A stretch of DNA of 64,000 nt. It comes from Micrococcus terreus (GTDB lineage Bacteria; Actinomycetota; Actinomycetes; Actinomycetales; Micrococcaceae). The translations under genes and the position numbers were made by a program. Within the stretch, counting starts at the first letter, position 1. The number at the start of each line of letters is the position of its first letter. Below, piece after piece: positions 42,407 to 51,643 of this stretch. The DNA lies in assembly GCF_900116905.1 (NCBI RefSeq), contig NZ_FPCG01000005.1, positions 1 to 64,000 of the forward strand. Reading direction: 5' to 3'. The notes below the pieces were generated by a model. That model searched no databases, was not told the origin of the DNA, and was given only the letters and a program-made list of their open reading frames with translations.

Positions 42407-43864
42407 TCAGAGATCGGTGCTGCGGTGGTTGATGTAGTCGGTGAAGGTGGCGCCCGCGTCGCGGCGGTGTTTGTCGGTGACTTGGTAGCTGTAATTGAGG
42501 GCGTCGGCGACGATGGGCGCGGGCATTTCCAGGACCAGGGCCCGCAGAGAGGCGTTGCGGGCGCCGAGCAGGTCGATGCCTCGCTCACGCAGGCGGCTCA
42601 TGATGGTGTTCTGGTGCAGGTGTTCTCCGGGCCTCATGCCGGGGAAGAGCCAGGTGTTGGCCCGGTGCGCGGAGGTGTTCGTGTGCGGCAGCGCGTCAAG
42701 ATGTGCCCGCACGATCCTGTCGAACGGGGGCGGGATCTGGAGTCGGTCGTCGGTGAAGCTCACGGTGAGCTTGCCCTCGGTGTCGTGGATCTGTGCCAGG
42801 CGCATCCGCGAGATGCGGGTGAGCGATTGACCGTAGAGCAGCAGGAACAGAGCGGCGACTTGCAGTGTGCCCGGGATCTGAGTTGAGGGTTCGGTGAGGG
42901 TCCGGAGGTGTTCCAGCCGCTGGGCCTGGCTGATGACAGGGGTGGCCTGGGCGATGCGGTAGGGGAAATCCACGGTGGGCAGGTGCCCGTGCTCGACGGC
43001 CCAACGCACGAAGCCCCGAGCCAGACTCCGGGTGGTGGGCCCACCGGCCAGCCAGGCGTCCACGTCGTGCTGAGTGCATTCCGCGGGGCTGTGTCCGCGG
43101 GCCCTGACGTGTCCCAGCAAGCCGATGGCCATGGTGATGGACTGCTTGGCGGCCAGGAAGGTGCCCTTCTTCAGGCCCTCGGTGGCCTGAAGGTGATGTA
43201 TCCGGTTCAGGTGCACCCAGAGGGCGTACTGCCGGATGATCCGGGCGTCCTCGGCGGGCAAGGCGCTGACCTTCGTCTCGAGCCAGGACTGGAAGCGTTC
43301 GATGTCCAGGTTCACCGGCTCCAGTAGTTGGTGCTCGAGGCACAAGGCGCGCAGGAAGGCGACTTTGCCGGGGCAGGGGTGCTCCTGGAAGGTCTGGTGA
43401 GTCAGGGGCAGCCGGCCTTGGGCCAGATCCCGCAGCAATTGTTCGGCGTGCCGGTTAATGGTGAGCCAGATCCGGGCGCTACGGGCGTGCTTCTGGCCGG
43501 TCAGGGCGGTAAACAGGGGGAGCAGTGGTGCAGCGATGGCCCCGGTGCCATCGTCGAGCAGCACGGTGAGGTCATCGGCCAGGCAGCAGTGGGCGCAGAG
43601 TCCGGTGCGCACGAACTCGTCCTCGCGCCCGCACCGGGTGCAGTGGAAGTCGGCCGGGATGCCGGTGCAGTCGGCGCAGGCCGGGGCGCCGTCGAGTAGC
43701 CCGGGCAGTAGGCGGTGTTGGGCGCAGCCGGGGCAGGTGCCGTGCAGGCGGGTGGCGCGCTGGTAGCAGCGCCGGCAGATCCGCCCCCCGGGCCAAGTGG
43801 CCGCGAACCTCACCCCAGTGCGGTCGCAGCGGGCGCAGGGCCCGATGAAGGCCGGCCGGCTCAT
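42407..43864 (-). CDS. Zinc-ribbon protein with degenerate tyrosine-recombinase domain
   Basis: The 485-residue protein starts at ATG 43864, overlapping the XRE stop. The first 100 residues hold six CxxC motifs (C10/C13, C30/C33, C44/C47, C63/C66, C75/C78, C90/C93), hence several zinc ribbons. The C-terminal half resembles an integrase core: YGQSLTRISRMRLAQI at the first arginine region, NASLRALVLEMPAPIVADAL in place of the HxxR helix, and FTDYI where the tyrosine would lie. The usual His residues and LGH motif are absent, so cleavage ability is doubtful and an accessory role is likely. Confidence 0.75.
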   Translation of the reverse strand: MSRPAFIGPCARCDRTGVRFAATWPGGRICRRCYQRATRLHGTCPGCAQHRLLPGLLDGAPACADCTGIPADFHCTRCGREDEFVRTGLCAHCCLADDLTVLLDDGTGAIAAPLLPLFTALTGQKHARSARIWLTINRHAEQLLRDLAQGRLPLTHQTFQEHPCPGKVAFLRALCLEHQLLEPVNLDIERFQSWLETKVSALPAEDARIIRQYALWVHLNRIHHLQATEGLKKGTFLAAKQSITMAIGLLGHVRARGHSPAECTQHDVDAWLAGGPTTRSLARGFVRWAVEHGHLPTVDFPYRIAQATPVISQAQRLEHLRTLTEPSTQIPGTLQVAALFLLLYGQSLTRISRMRLAQIHDTEGKLTVSFTDDRLQIPPPFDRIVRAHLDALPHTNTSAHRANTWLFPGMRPGEHLHQNTIMSRLRERGIDLLGARNASLRALVLEMPAPIVADALNYSYQVTDKHRRDAGATFTDYINHRSTDL

Positions 43865-44193
43865 TCGGGCCGGTGAATGCGGGCCCTGATCGGGCGGATG
43901 GCGTCTCTCTTCGCGGTGCTGGCCTCGGTGCCGGTGGCCTGGTGCCGGACCGGAGTGGCCACCACCGTGGTGGGGCAGAGATCTTCGAAGCTGCACTCCA
44001 ACACGTCCAGCAGCGCCCCGAGCAGAGTCAGGTTCATCCGCTCCGGGGTGGCCCCGAGCAGCCGGTAGAGCTGGGAAGACGACAGGCTCACCCCGCGATC
44101 GTGCAGGTGGGGGATGAGCTCGGAGAGGTTGTTCATCCCCCGGGCGGCCATGACCTCCCGCAGCCGCCAGGTGTACTCCACGTGCCGTTTCAT
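43861..44193 (-). CDS. XRE-type helix-turn-helix protein of the recombinase module
   Basis: The 110-residue protein has a Cro/CI-like HTH (YTWRLREVMAARGMNNLSEL to SLSSSQLYRLLGATPERMNL) with the following LLGALLDVLECSFEDLC segment typical of Xre regulators, then a basic Thr/Ala-rich tail. It lies 3 bases after the recombinase stop and overlaps the next gene. It may control or assist the recombinases. Confidence 0.85.
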   Translation of the reverse strand: MKRHVEYTWRLREVMAARGMNNLSELIPHLHDRGVSLSSSQLYRLLGATPERMNLTLLGALLDVLECSFEDLCPTTVVATPVRHQATGTEASTAKRDAIRPIRARIHRPE

Positions 44194-44196
44194 GGG

Positions 44197-45327
44197 TCAG
44201 TACTCCTTGCTGGTGGTCATTGCGGTCGCGGCCATCCGGTGGATGGCCCCGTCCACGACCCGGGCCCGGTAATCGGGGGACAGGCCGGTGTAGATCGAGG
44301 TCGTCGAGGCGTGCTCGTGGCCGACCTGTTGCTGGATGAAGAACGCGTCGTAGCCGGCCTCGATCAGGTGGGTGACGTAAGACCGGCGCAGCGAGTGGAA
44401 GTCCAGGTCATCATCCAGCCCGGCCTCCCGCTTGACCTCATTGAAAGCCCGGCTCAGCGAGTCCGCGGCGATCGCTGCGGTGCCCCGCTCGCTCGGCCAC
44501 AACCAGGTCGAACGGGCCGGGGCGTACAACGGGCGCACCTGATCGGTCCATTGCCGCAGGCATTCCACGGCCCAGTCGAACTCCGGCACGGTCAGCACGC
44601 TGCGCCGCTTCGGCGGGGAACCGCGCATGGCCTTGCCGTGCCGGACGTAGATAATTCCCGCGTTGCCGAACTGAGGTGCCCGCGGATTGGTGGCGATGTC
44701 GACCAGGTCCAGGCAGCGGACCTCGTTGCGGCGCAGCCCCCACGCGTAGGCGACCTTCATGATCGTCGCGGTGCGGAACGCCGGGATCCACCCCTTGGCC
44801 CCGGCCTGGCGAATGCGCAGCACCCGGTCATCGGCGCAGTCGAAGAGGTCCTCGAGCTCGTCCCGGGTGTACGGGCGCTTGCCCGGGGTGGCCACCGCAT
44901 CCTGGGCGTGACGGGCGGTGTTCCACTCGTGGAAGACCTGCGCCGGGTGCTCACCGAACCGCTCCCAGCACTGCTCGCCCCACCCATACGCCGGGTCCGT
45001 CAGGTACTCCAAGAACATCCTCAGCGCGTTCTGGTACCCCAGCACCGTCGACCGGGCCGCACCCTTGACCGCCCGCAGCTCCAGGAAGAACTCGTCCACC
45101 ACCGAGGCCGTCCACTGCCACGGATAGGCCTCGGCGAACCGCCGGAACCGCATCACCGTGGACCGGCGGCCCTCCACCGTGCCCGCCGAGAGGTTCCGGG
45201 CGAACTGCTGGGCCGCCCACCCGTCCAGCATCGCCACCCACACCGTCTCGGCCTCGTTCAGCACGCCCGTCCCGCAGCGCAGCACCGGCGGAACACTGCC
45301 GACCGGACCCACCTCAGGCGTTCGCAT
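44197..45327 (-). CDS. Tyrosine recombinase/integrase
   Basis: The 376-residue protein has a SAM-like N-terminal DNA-binding domain (WAAQQFARNLSAGTVEGRRS) and a complete catalytic domain: Arg in WGLRRNEVRCLDL, Lys in the HGKAMRG-PPKRR beta region, HSLRRSYVTHL for the H-x-x-R, QQVGHEHAST for the second His and SIYTGLS for the nucleophilic Tyr. It should catalyse site-specific integration of the module. ATG 45327 is used. Confidence 0.92.
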   Translation of the reverse strand: MRTPEVGPVGSVPPVLRCGTGVLNEAETVWVAMLDGWAAQQFARNLSAGTVEGRRSTVMRFRRFAEAYPWQWTASVVDEFFLELRAVKGAARSTVLGYQNALRMFLEYLTDPAYGWGEQCWERFGEHPAQVFHEWNTARHAQDAVATPGKRPYTRDELEDLFDCADDRVLRIRQAGAKGWIPAFRTATIMKVAYAWGLRRNEVRCLDLVDIATNPRAPQFGNAGIIYVRHGKAMRGSPPKRRSVLTVPEFDWAVECLRQWTDQVRPLYAPARSTWLWPSERGTAAIAADSLSRAFNEVKREAGLDDDLDFHSLRRSYVTHLIEAGYDAFFIQQQVGHEHASTTSIYTGLSPDYRARVVDGAIHRMAATAMTTSKEY

Positions 45328-45914
45328 AATGAGCGAAATCTTCGCACTAACCGCGAACCACCGTCAATGCTTGCCGTAAACCGCTGGTCAGCCCGGTGTT
45401 CTTGGCCCCTGTGTCCGGACATCGGTGTACTGCAAGTGCTCCGCGGCCCGCTCAGAAACCGATCTCCAGCGCTCCGTCATGGGGGAGTCGTCCCAACCGG
45501 CGGATTCGCAGACATCGCCAACATGCCATGGTCAAGTTGACGTAATGTCGATTATCGGCCTTTGGGAACGGGTCCGGACAGGGGCTGGGTGGACCAGTGT
45601 GTCGCGGTGGTCTGCTGATGCAGTGCGAGTGACGGGCGGCCGTCCTGGTGGACGTGGGTGCTGGTCGCGTCAGGCCGGGTGGTTCTCCGGGGCATTCCAC
45701 GGACGTGCGGCGCTGAGTGAAGCCCTGGCCGATACGAACGCTCGGTCAGGAACGTTGCGGTTCACCAGCGTTCAGCCCATTCGAGCGTCAGCACCGCCTC
45801 AAGGGGCAGGCTGGTCATCCTGCCCTTCGCTCTGCACTCAGCCAGGTGCGTTCTCTCACGTCTAGCTTTACATCATTCAAACGCAGGGCGCTGGGATGGC
45901 CAACGCTGAGCTGA
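45328..45914. other. Gene-free stretch at the island boundary
   Basis: No gene is recognisable. It includes the promoter of the recombinase operon on the minus strand and a TTGACG-TAATGTCGATTATCGG patch at about 45537 like a promoter. The octamer CAAGTGCT is shared with 42331 but is too short to call an attachment site. Confidence 0.4.
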
Positions 45915-46889
45915 TCACTCAGGATCCCTGCGGTGATCAGACCGGGCGGTGAATCGTCGCCGATACTCCGAGGGCGTCGTGGAGAAGGCCGCACCGAAGT
46001 TCTGCCGCATGGTGATCGGGCTGGAGAACCCGCACTCGGCCGCGACCTGGTCGATCGGCAGGTCCGTCGATTCCAGGAGTCGCCGGACCTCGTCCAGGCG
46101 GCGGGCACGCAGCCAGGCGGCCGGCGTCGTGCCGGTCACCTGCCTGAAGGCCCGGATGAAGGTGCGCCTGCTCATGTGGGCCGCGGCAGCGAGGTCGTCG
46201 ACCGTCAGGGGGTCCTGCAGGTGCGTCAACGCCCAGTCCAGGGTCTCGGCGATCGGGCTGGACTCCTTCTTCGGCAGGACCGGGCGGTCGATGTACTGGG
46301 CCTGCCCTCCCCCACGGTGCGGTGCCACCACGAGGCTCCGTGCCACCTGATTGGCGGCCTCCGCGCCGAGCCGGGTGCGCACCAGGTGGAGACAGGCGTC
46401 AATAGCCGCGGCCGTCCCAGCGGAGGTCAGCACGTCCCCATGGTCGATGTAGAGGACGGTCCGGTCCACTGCGATCTCAGCATGCCGACTGCTGAAGTCC
46501 TCCAGCGCCTGCCAATGGGTCACCGCCGGGCGTCCGTCCAGCAGTCCAGCCTCGGCCACGGCGAAGGCCCCCAGGCACAGCCCCGCCACGGAGGCACCCC
46601 GGCCATGAGCTGTACGCAGTGCCTGGGCCAACCTGGCAGAGGGCGGCCTGTGGTCCTCATGCCAGGCAGGGATCACGACGACGTCGGCAGCCGCCGCTGC
46701 ACCCAGGTCCTGCAGGCCCTCCACCCGGTACCCCTCAGCCGTGCGGATCGATCCGCCGTCCTCGGTGAACAGGACCGTCTCCCACGGGGCCAGCGCCAGA
46801 CGTGCGACCTCGCCGAACACCATCTGAGGCACCGACAGGTGGAACATCGTCACGCCCTCGACGCCATAGACCGCGATCCGCACGCTCAT
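45915..46889 (-). CDS. GlxA-type transcriptional regulator (DJ-1/PfpI plus AraC HTH)
   Basis: The 324-residue protein joins an N-terminal DJ-1/PfpI-like domain (IAVYGVEGVTMFHLSVP; the nucleophile-elbow region GLCLGAFAVAEAGLLDG) to two C-terminal AraC helix-turn-helices (VDDLAAAAHMSRRTFIRAFRQVTG and IDQVAAECGFSSPITMRQNF). Such regulators often activate adjacent catabolic genes. It is divergent from the isochorismatase-like and flavoprotein genes, which are its likely targets. Confidence 0.92.
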   Translation of the reverse strand: MSVRIAVYGVEGVTMFHLSVPQMVFGEVARLALAPWETVLFTEDGGSIRTAEGYRVEGLQDLGAAAAADVVVIPAWHEDHRPPSARLAQALRTAHGRGASVAGLCLGAFAVAEAGLLDGRPAVTHWQALEDFSSRHAEIAVDRTVLYIDHGDVLTSAGTAAAIDACLHLVRTRLGAEAANQVARSLVVAPHRGGGQAQYIDRPVLPKKESSPIAETLDWALTHLQDPLTVDDLAAAAHMSRRTFIRAFRQVTGTTPAAWLRARRLDEVRRLLESTDLPIDQVAAECGFSSPITMRQNFGAAFSTTPSEYRRRFTARSDHRRDPE

Positions 46890-47015
46890 TCCCCTCTCTG
46901 TGGCCCGAATCCATCATAGGTATGCACGCGTGCCACTGGCAGTCAGGGGGTGGACCCCGGGATGCTGGATGGACTGCGTGAGATCCGCACCCTGACGACC
47001 TGGAGGTCCCACCCC

Positions 47016-47639
47016 ATGACTGCACCCCGCCGCGCCCTAGTCGTGGTCGATGCCCAGCAGGAGTACTTCACCGGACTGCTGCCCATCCAGTACCCACCGC
47101 GGGAGGAGTCGATCCAGCGGATCGCCGACGCCATCCGCGCGGCCGAGCAGCACGGAATCCCGGTGGCTGTGGTCCAGCACTTCGCAGGTGCGGGCGCGCC
47201 GGTCTTCAATCTGGAGGCGCCCGAGGGACAGCTGCATGATGCCGTCGAGCAGCTGCGATCGGAGGCTTGGAAGACCGTGGTCAAGCAGTTCGGCTCGGTC
47301 TTCCCGGGGACGGATCTGCTGGACTGGCTCCGCAAGCAGGAGGTCGACACCATCACCCTGGTGGGATACATGACCAACAACTGCATCATCGCCTCCGCCA
47401 GCGACGCCGAGGTCCACGGCCTGGCCGTGGAGGTCCTCTCGGACGCCACCGGGGCCATCGATCTGGCCAACGCCGCCGGTGCGGTGAAGGCAGAGACCGT
47501 CCACACCACGCTGATGGCACTCCTGCACTCCAACTTCGCCGCCGTGGCCTCCACCTCGGACTGGGCCACTGCCCTGGAGGTCGGTGCGCCTCTGGCCACG
47601 AGCAACCTGGTCGAGTCTGCTGCCCAGGGTCGCGCATGA
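47016..47639 (+). CDS. Isochorismatase-family cysteine hydrolase
   Basis: The 207-residue protein has the isochorismatase fold: catalytic Asp in ALVVVDAQQEYFTG, Lys in WKTVVKQFGS, and Cys in GYMTNNCIIASASDAEVHG after the cis-peptide. Members hydrolyse amide or vinyl ether bonds; nicotinamidase-like or peroxyureidoacrylate-type substrates are possible, but unknown here. GGAGG precedes ATG 47016 by 9 bases. It overlaps the next gene by ATGA. Confidence 0.9.
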   Translation: MTAPRRALVVVDAQQEYFTGLLPIQYPPREESIQRIADAIRAAEQHGIPVAVVQHFAGAGAPVFNLEAPEGQLHDAVEQLRSEAWKTVVKQFGSVFPGTDLLDWLRKQEVDTITLVGYMTNNCIIASASDAEVHGLAVEVLSDATGAIDLANAAGAVKAETVHTTLMALLHSNFAAVASTSDWATALEVGAPLATSNLVESAAQGRA

Positions 47640-48703
47640 TCCGGCCGCATCCGCAGGGCACGGCTCCGTTCGTCCTCTCCGTCCTGGACAATGCGATCAC
47701 CGGCGAGGGCCATACGGCGCAGGAGGCCTTCACCGGGGTGATCGACCTGGCGTGCGCCGCTGACCGTCGAGGTTTCGAGCGGTTCTGGATGTCTGAGCAC
47801 CACGCCATGCCGGGCGCCTCCACGTCGTCCCCGCAGCTGATGGTCGCTCGGCTGATCGGAGAGACCGAGCGCATCCGTCTGGGCGCCGGCGGGATCATGC
47901 TGCCCAACCACGTCCCGCTGGTGATCGCCGAGCAGTTCGGCATGCTCGAGGCCCTGGCGCCCGGACGGATCGATCTGGGACTGGGCCGAGCTCCCGGGAC
48001 GGACGGTGCCACCGCCGCGGCCCTGCGTCGCCACCAGGGAGCCAACGAGCAGTTCCCGGATCAGGTGGACGAACTCTTCGCCTTCCTGGAGGACACGCAT
48101 CCCCCAGGGCATCCCTACGGGCGAGTCCATGCGGTGCCGGGGCCCTGGCAGTCTGAGCAGAACCATGTCACGGGCTCGGACTCACTCCCCCAGATCTGGA
48201 TCCTGGGATCCTCGGTGTACTCCGCCCAGTTGGCCGCGCGGCTGGGACGTCCCTATGCGTTCGCCCTGCAGTTCGGCAGTGCGGACGTGGTGAGCGCCAT
48301 GCAGATCTACCGCGAGCAGTTCCGTGCCTCATCTGTGCTGGAGGAGCCGTACAGCCTGCTCAGCATCGGGACGATCGCCCTCGACGACCCGGCTGAGGCC
48401 CGCCGACATGCCGCCACCTCGGCCATGGGCATGATGCGGATGTTCCTCGGCCAGGGCTTCTCCATCCCCCATCCGGACGACGTGGAGAGGATGGCCTCCG
48501 GGGTGCGCGAGGGACAGTTCATCCGGGAGTGGACGGAACGCACCCTGCACGGCACGGCAGCGGATGTCGCCCACGGACTGGAGGCGCTGCATCAGCACAC
48601 CCAGGTGGATGAAGTCATGCTGGTGACCGGTGGCCACTCCCGTGAGGTCCACACCCGCACCCTCGAGCTGATCGCAGACCACTACAGCCTGCCCGAGGAC
48701 TGA
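47636..48703 (+). CDS. Luciferase-like (LLM) flavin oxidoreductase
   Basis: The 355-residue protein has the bacterial luciferase-like monooxygenase fold: SVLDNAITGEGHTAQEAF, FWMSEHHAMPG, GAGGIMLPNHVPLVIAEQFGMLEALAPGRIDLGLGRAPGTD and SSVYSAQLAARLGRPYAFA. Group II LLM proteins use reduced FMN. The operon with an isochorismatase-like hydrolase and a GlxA regulator hints at a small catabolic route, with unknown substrate. Confidence 0.92.
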   Translation: MIRPHPQGTAPFVLSVLDNAITGEGHTAQEAFTGVIDLACAADRRGFERFWMSEHHAMPGASTSSPQLMVARLIGETERIRLGAGGIMLPNHVPLVIAEQFGMLEALAPGRIDLGLGRAPGTDGATAAALRRHQGANEQFPDQVDELFAFLEDTHPPGHPYGRVHAVPGPWQSEQNHVTGSDSLPQIWILGSSVYSAQLAARLGRPYAFALQFGSADVVSAMQIYREQFRASSVLEEPYSLLSIGTIALDDPAEARRHAATSAMGMMRMFLGQGFSIPHPDDVERMASGVREGQFIREWTERTLHGTAADVAHGLEALHQHTQVDEVMLVTGGHSREVHTRTLELIADHYSLPED

Positions 48704-48719
48704 GTCTCTCCGGGGTGTC

Positions 48720-49139
48720 TCACCCGTCGAACCGGACGTAGGCACGCACCGGCGACGGGCCGACGTCGTGGGTCTCGGTGAAGCCCAGCGCCGTGTAGAA
48801 GGCGCGCTGGGAGTCATCGTCGTCGGTCAACAGCACCTTCTGGTGCACAGCGGCGAAGGGTTCGAACGCGGCCTGGACCAGTCTTCTGCCGATGCCGCGC
48901 TGGTGCAGGCCAGGGTGGACCAGCACGTCCTGCAGGTAGGCGATGGTGGCGCCGTCGCTGATCACCCGTGCCGGCCCGACCAGTCGGTCCCCGTCCCACG
49001 CGCAGACCACGTGCGAAGAACCGTGCAGCGCACGACCCAGCGTCTCAGGATCGCTCGTGTAGGCACTCCAGCCCACGGAGTCGTACCGGGCGAGGACGCT
49101 CTCCATCGGAGGGGCGTCAGTGGTGAGGGCGAAGGTCAT
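48720..49139 (-). CDS. GNAT-family N-acetyltransferase
   Basis: The 139-residue protein has the acetyl-CoA site VHPGLHQRGIGRRLV and the AFYTALGF terminal motif. The substrate is unknown. ATG 49139 gives a family-sized protein; the frame extends upstream without conservation. It converges on the LLM gene. Confidence 0.88.
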   Translation of the reverse strand: MTFALTTDAPPMESVLARYDSVGWSAYTSDPETLGRALHGSSHVVCAWDGDRLVGPARVISDGATIAYLQDVLVHPGLHQRGIGRRLVQAAFEPFAAVHQKVLLTDDDDSQRAFYTALGFTETHDVGPSPVRAYVRFDG

Positions 49140-49264
49140 GGGTGCCGCTGTATCGGGCGACTCCCCGGCCCGCCCTTCCTGCACAGGGTCCCGGCGACCT
49201 GGAGTGGTCACCAATTCCGCCTCCGCGTCTCCCGCGCACAGTCTCGTTGCGTCACGCTGATGCC

Positions 49265-49606
49265 ATGACATCTGACCCGACACCACCCGTGAACGAGGTT
49301 CGCCTGGCCGGCAAGGTCAGCGGCGAGCCCACTGAACGGGAGCTGCCCAGCGGGGACCTTCTGGTCCAGTTCCGCCTGGTGGTCCCCCGCCCGCAGCGGA
49401 AGAAGGGGCCCGACGCCGGCTCACGCGCCTCCGTGGACACCATAGACATCGCCTGTTGGACGGCTCGCACACGCGCATCTGCAGTGAGATTCACCGACGG
49501 ACTGCAGGTGGAGGTGAGGGGCGCCCTGCGCCGACGCTTCTTCGCCACCGGGGCCGGACGGGCCTCCCGCTACGAGGTCGAGGCGGTGCGGGTCCGGCGG
49601 CGTTGA
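49265..49606 (+). CDS. Short single-stranded-DNA-binding-like OB-fold protein
   Basis: The 113-residue protein has an SSB-type OB fold: NEVRLAGKVSGEPTERELPSGDLLVQFRLVV, a basic loop PRPQRKKGPDAG, DTIDIACWTARTRASAVRF and [30 protein letters not shown]. It lacks the acidic SSB C-terminal tip, so it is a paralogue rather than the replication SSB. Related single-gene copies occur in Micrococcales. Confidence 0.82.
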   Translation: MTSDPTPPVNEVRLAGKVSGEPTERELPSGDLLVQFRLVVPRPQRKKGPDAGSRASVDTIDIACWTARTRASAVRFTDGLQVEVRGALRRRFFATGAGRASRYEVEAVRVRRR

Positions 49607-49648
49607 CGGGCCCGTTGACTCGGGCTGAGCTTGCTCTAGCCTGGCCAG

Positions 49649-50437
49649 ATGGGTGTATGGGGACCAGCGATCTTCTCGGACGACACAGCCAGCGACATCC
49701 GCAGCGAGTACCGCGAGCTGCTCGAGGACCAGGTGCCGGACGAAGAGGCCACACAGCGGATCCTCCACCGCTACCAGGACCTCGACGACGACGAGGTGCA
49801 TGTCCTGTGGCTGGCCCTGGCCGCCGCGCAGCAGCAGGCGGGACGCCTCGAGGATCGGGTCAGGGACGAGGCACTGCGGATCATCGACACCGGCGAGGGC
49901 CTGGAGTACTGGGCTGAGGAGGCCGACGACGGTGACGGGGCGGACCTGAAGAAGCGCAAGGCCGCCCTGCAGGCCCTGCGCACGAAGCTGACCGGGCCCC
50001 AGCCGTCCCGGAAGAAGATCCGTCGGCCGTACCGGCCCACCACTGACCTGGTGCCCGGAGACCTGCTGTCCTACACCCCTGCGCAGGGCGCCACCCTGGT
50101 GTTCCGGGTCATCGGCGTCGAGAGCAACCGGCACTTCGAGGCACCGGTCATGCAGCGTCTGGACTGGTCCGAGCACACCGCACCGACCTTCGACCAGGCG
50201 GTGGCCCTGCCGGACCATCCTGGTGCCCCCAGGCCGGACGGAAGTGTCGATGACTGGTGCATCTGCGCGGGCAGCGGCCGCACGAAGGACCCGGACTGGC
50301 AGGGCATCGACCTGCAGCACCTGGGTCGGCAGGAGGACTGGACGGCAGTCGACGACGCCCATTACTCCTTCGCGAACTGGGCGTTCTACGCCACGCAGTT
50401 CGAACACTCGTTCGCCCAGGAACGCCTGGGCAGCTGA
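49649..50437 (+). CDS. Uncharacterised protein with DUF4259-like N-terminus
   Basis: The 262-residue protein begins MGVWGPAIFSDDTASDIRSEY, as DUF4259-type proteins do. An acidic helical region follows, then a predicted beta-rich domain (YRPTTDLVPGDLLSYTP, ATLVFRVIGVESNRH) resembling an SH3-like domain and a Trp-rich end. No function is known to me. It stands alone between the OB-fold and lyase genes. Confidence 0.75.
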   Translation: MGVWGPAIFSDDTASDIRSEYRELLEDQVPDEEATQRILHRYQDLDDDEVHVLWLALAAAQQQAGRLEDRVRDEALRIIDTGEGLEYWAEEADDGDGADLKKRKAALQALRTKLTGPQPSRKKIRRPYRPTTDLVPGDLLSYTPAQGATLVFRVIGVESNRHFEAPVMQRLDWSEHTAPTFDQAVALPDHPGAPRPDGSVDDWCICAGSGRTKDPDWQGIDLQHLGRQEDWTAVDDAHYSFANWAFYATQFEHSFAQERLGS

Positions 50438-50476
50438 AGCACCCGCACCACGCCGACTCTCTGACACGATGGACGC

Positions 50477-51637
50477 ATGACAGCCACTCCCCTCTTCGAC
50501 CTGACCGATGTCCAGCTGCGCTCACGGGCGAGCGTCAAATGGGGCACCGTCGGATCGGAAGTGATCCCGGCCTGGGTCGCCGAGATGGATGTGAAGATCG
50601 CCCCGGCCATCACCCAGCGGCTGCAGCAGGCCCTGGACGCCCATGACACCGGATACCCCGGCGAGGTAGCCGGCCTTCAGTCGGCTTTCGCGCGCTTCGC
50701 CGCCGACCGTTGGACGTGGTCTCCGCGCCCTGAGGACGTGACCGTCCACGTGGATGTGGCCAGTGCTTCTGCCACCGTCATGTCCCACCTGGCCGGCTCG
50801 GATCGCGGGGTGGTCATCATGCCTCCGGTCTACAACAACTTCTACACCTGGGTGGAGCACGCCGGACTGCACCCGGTGGAGGTTCCCCTGCTCGATGTCG
50901 CCACGGGTGGGCGAATGGACCTGCAGGGTGTGCGCCAGGCGCTGGAGGACGGTACCCGGATCATCCTGCTGTGCAGCCCTCAGAACCCCCTGGGCCGGGT
51001 CTACACCGGTGAGGAGCTCGCCGCGCTGGCCGAGCTGGCCGCAGAGCACCACGCCACGGTCATCTCCGATGAGATCCACGCTCCCCTGGTCCACTCGGGC
51101 GTGGAGTTCGTCCCCTACCTCACCGTCTCGGATGCGGCCCGGACGACCGGGATCGCCGTCCATTCAGCGTCCAAGTCCTGGAACATCGCCGGGCTGAAGT
51201 GCGGACTGCTCGTGCGCTCTCCGCAGGGCCCCTGGCCAGAGCAGGTGGACCCGGCGATCACTCAGACCGAGGCAGGCCACTGGGGTGTCCTGGCCGCCGA
51301 GGCCGCGTTCCAGGACGGAACTGAGTGGTTGGACGAGGTCGTGCAGCACTTCGAAGACCAGTCCCAGCACCTGGTCGCCCTACTCGAGAAGCATCTGCCC
51401 GGAGTCCGCTGCCTCCCGCCGCAGGCCAGCTTCCTGGCCTGGTTGGACTTCAGCCCGCTCGGACTGGAGGACCCCGCGCAGTTCTTCCTGGACCACGCGC
51501 AGGTCATGCTCTCCCCCGGCGAGATCTTCGACCCCTCCTGCCGTGGCCGGGTCCGGCTGAACATAGGGACCTCGAGGGAGCGTCTCGAACGGATCATCGC
51601 AGCCATGGGCACCGCCTGGGCCGACCACCGGAACTGA
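50477..51637 (+). CDS. MalY/PatB-type PLP C-S lyase (aminotransferase fold)
   Basis: The 386-residue fold-type I PLP enzyme begins FDLTDVQLRSRASVKWGTVG with the family PAWVAEMD motif, and has LLCSPQNPLGRVYTGEEL, VISDEIHAPLV and the Schiff-base lysine in HSASKSWNIAGLKCG. The branch contains cystathionine beta-lyases that release homocysteine, pyruvate and ammonia; some members also regulate. It converges on the next gene. Confidence 0.92.
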   Translation: MTATPLFDLTDVQLRSRASVKWGTVGSEVIPAWVAEMDVKIAPAITQRLQQALDAHDTGYPGEVAGLQSAFARFAADRWTWSPRPEDVTVHVDVASASATVMSHLAGSDRGVVIMPPVYNNFYTWVEHAGLHPVEVPLLDVATGGRMDLQGVRQALEDGTRIILLCSPQNPLGRVYTGEELAALAELAAEHHATVISDEIHAPLVHSGVEFVPYLTVSDAARTTGIAVHSASKSWNIAGLKCGLLVRSPQGPWPEQVDPAITQTEAGHWGVLAAEAAFQDGTEWLDEVVQHFEDQSQHLVALLEKHLPGVRCLPPQASFLAWLDFSPLGLEDPAQFFLDHAQVMLSPGEIFDPSCRGRVRLNIGTSRERLERIIAAMGTAWADHRN

Positions 51638-51643
51638 CCGAGC

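Larger units (their letters stand above)
42407..45327 (-). mobile_element. Three-gene tyrosine-recombinase integration module
   Basis: Three overlapping or adjacent minus-strand genes encode a complete tyrosine recombinase, a small XRE-type DNA-binding protein and a zinc-ribbon recombinase-like protein. The genes are packed within 4 bases of each other. They sit at the junction between the metal island and ordinary chromosome. No clear terminal repeats or duplicated attachment core were found by eye. Confidence 0.6.

Noticed and set aside
42407-45327. Classification of the recombinase module as a RIT trio
   Set aside because: RIT elements encode three tyrosine recombinases; here the middle gene is a small XRE protein and the third lacks catalytic residues.
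42331-45439. CAAGTGCT octamers flanking the recombinase module as an attachment core
   Set aside because: Eight bases shared by two noncoding stretches is within chance, and flanking bases do not match.
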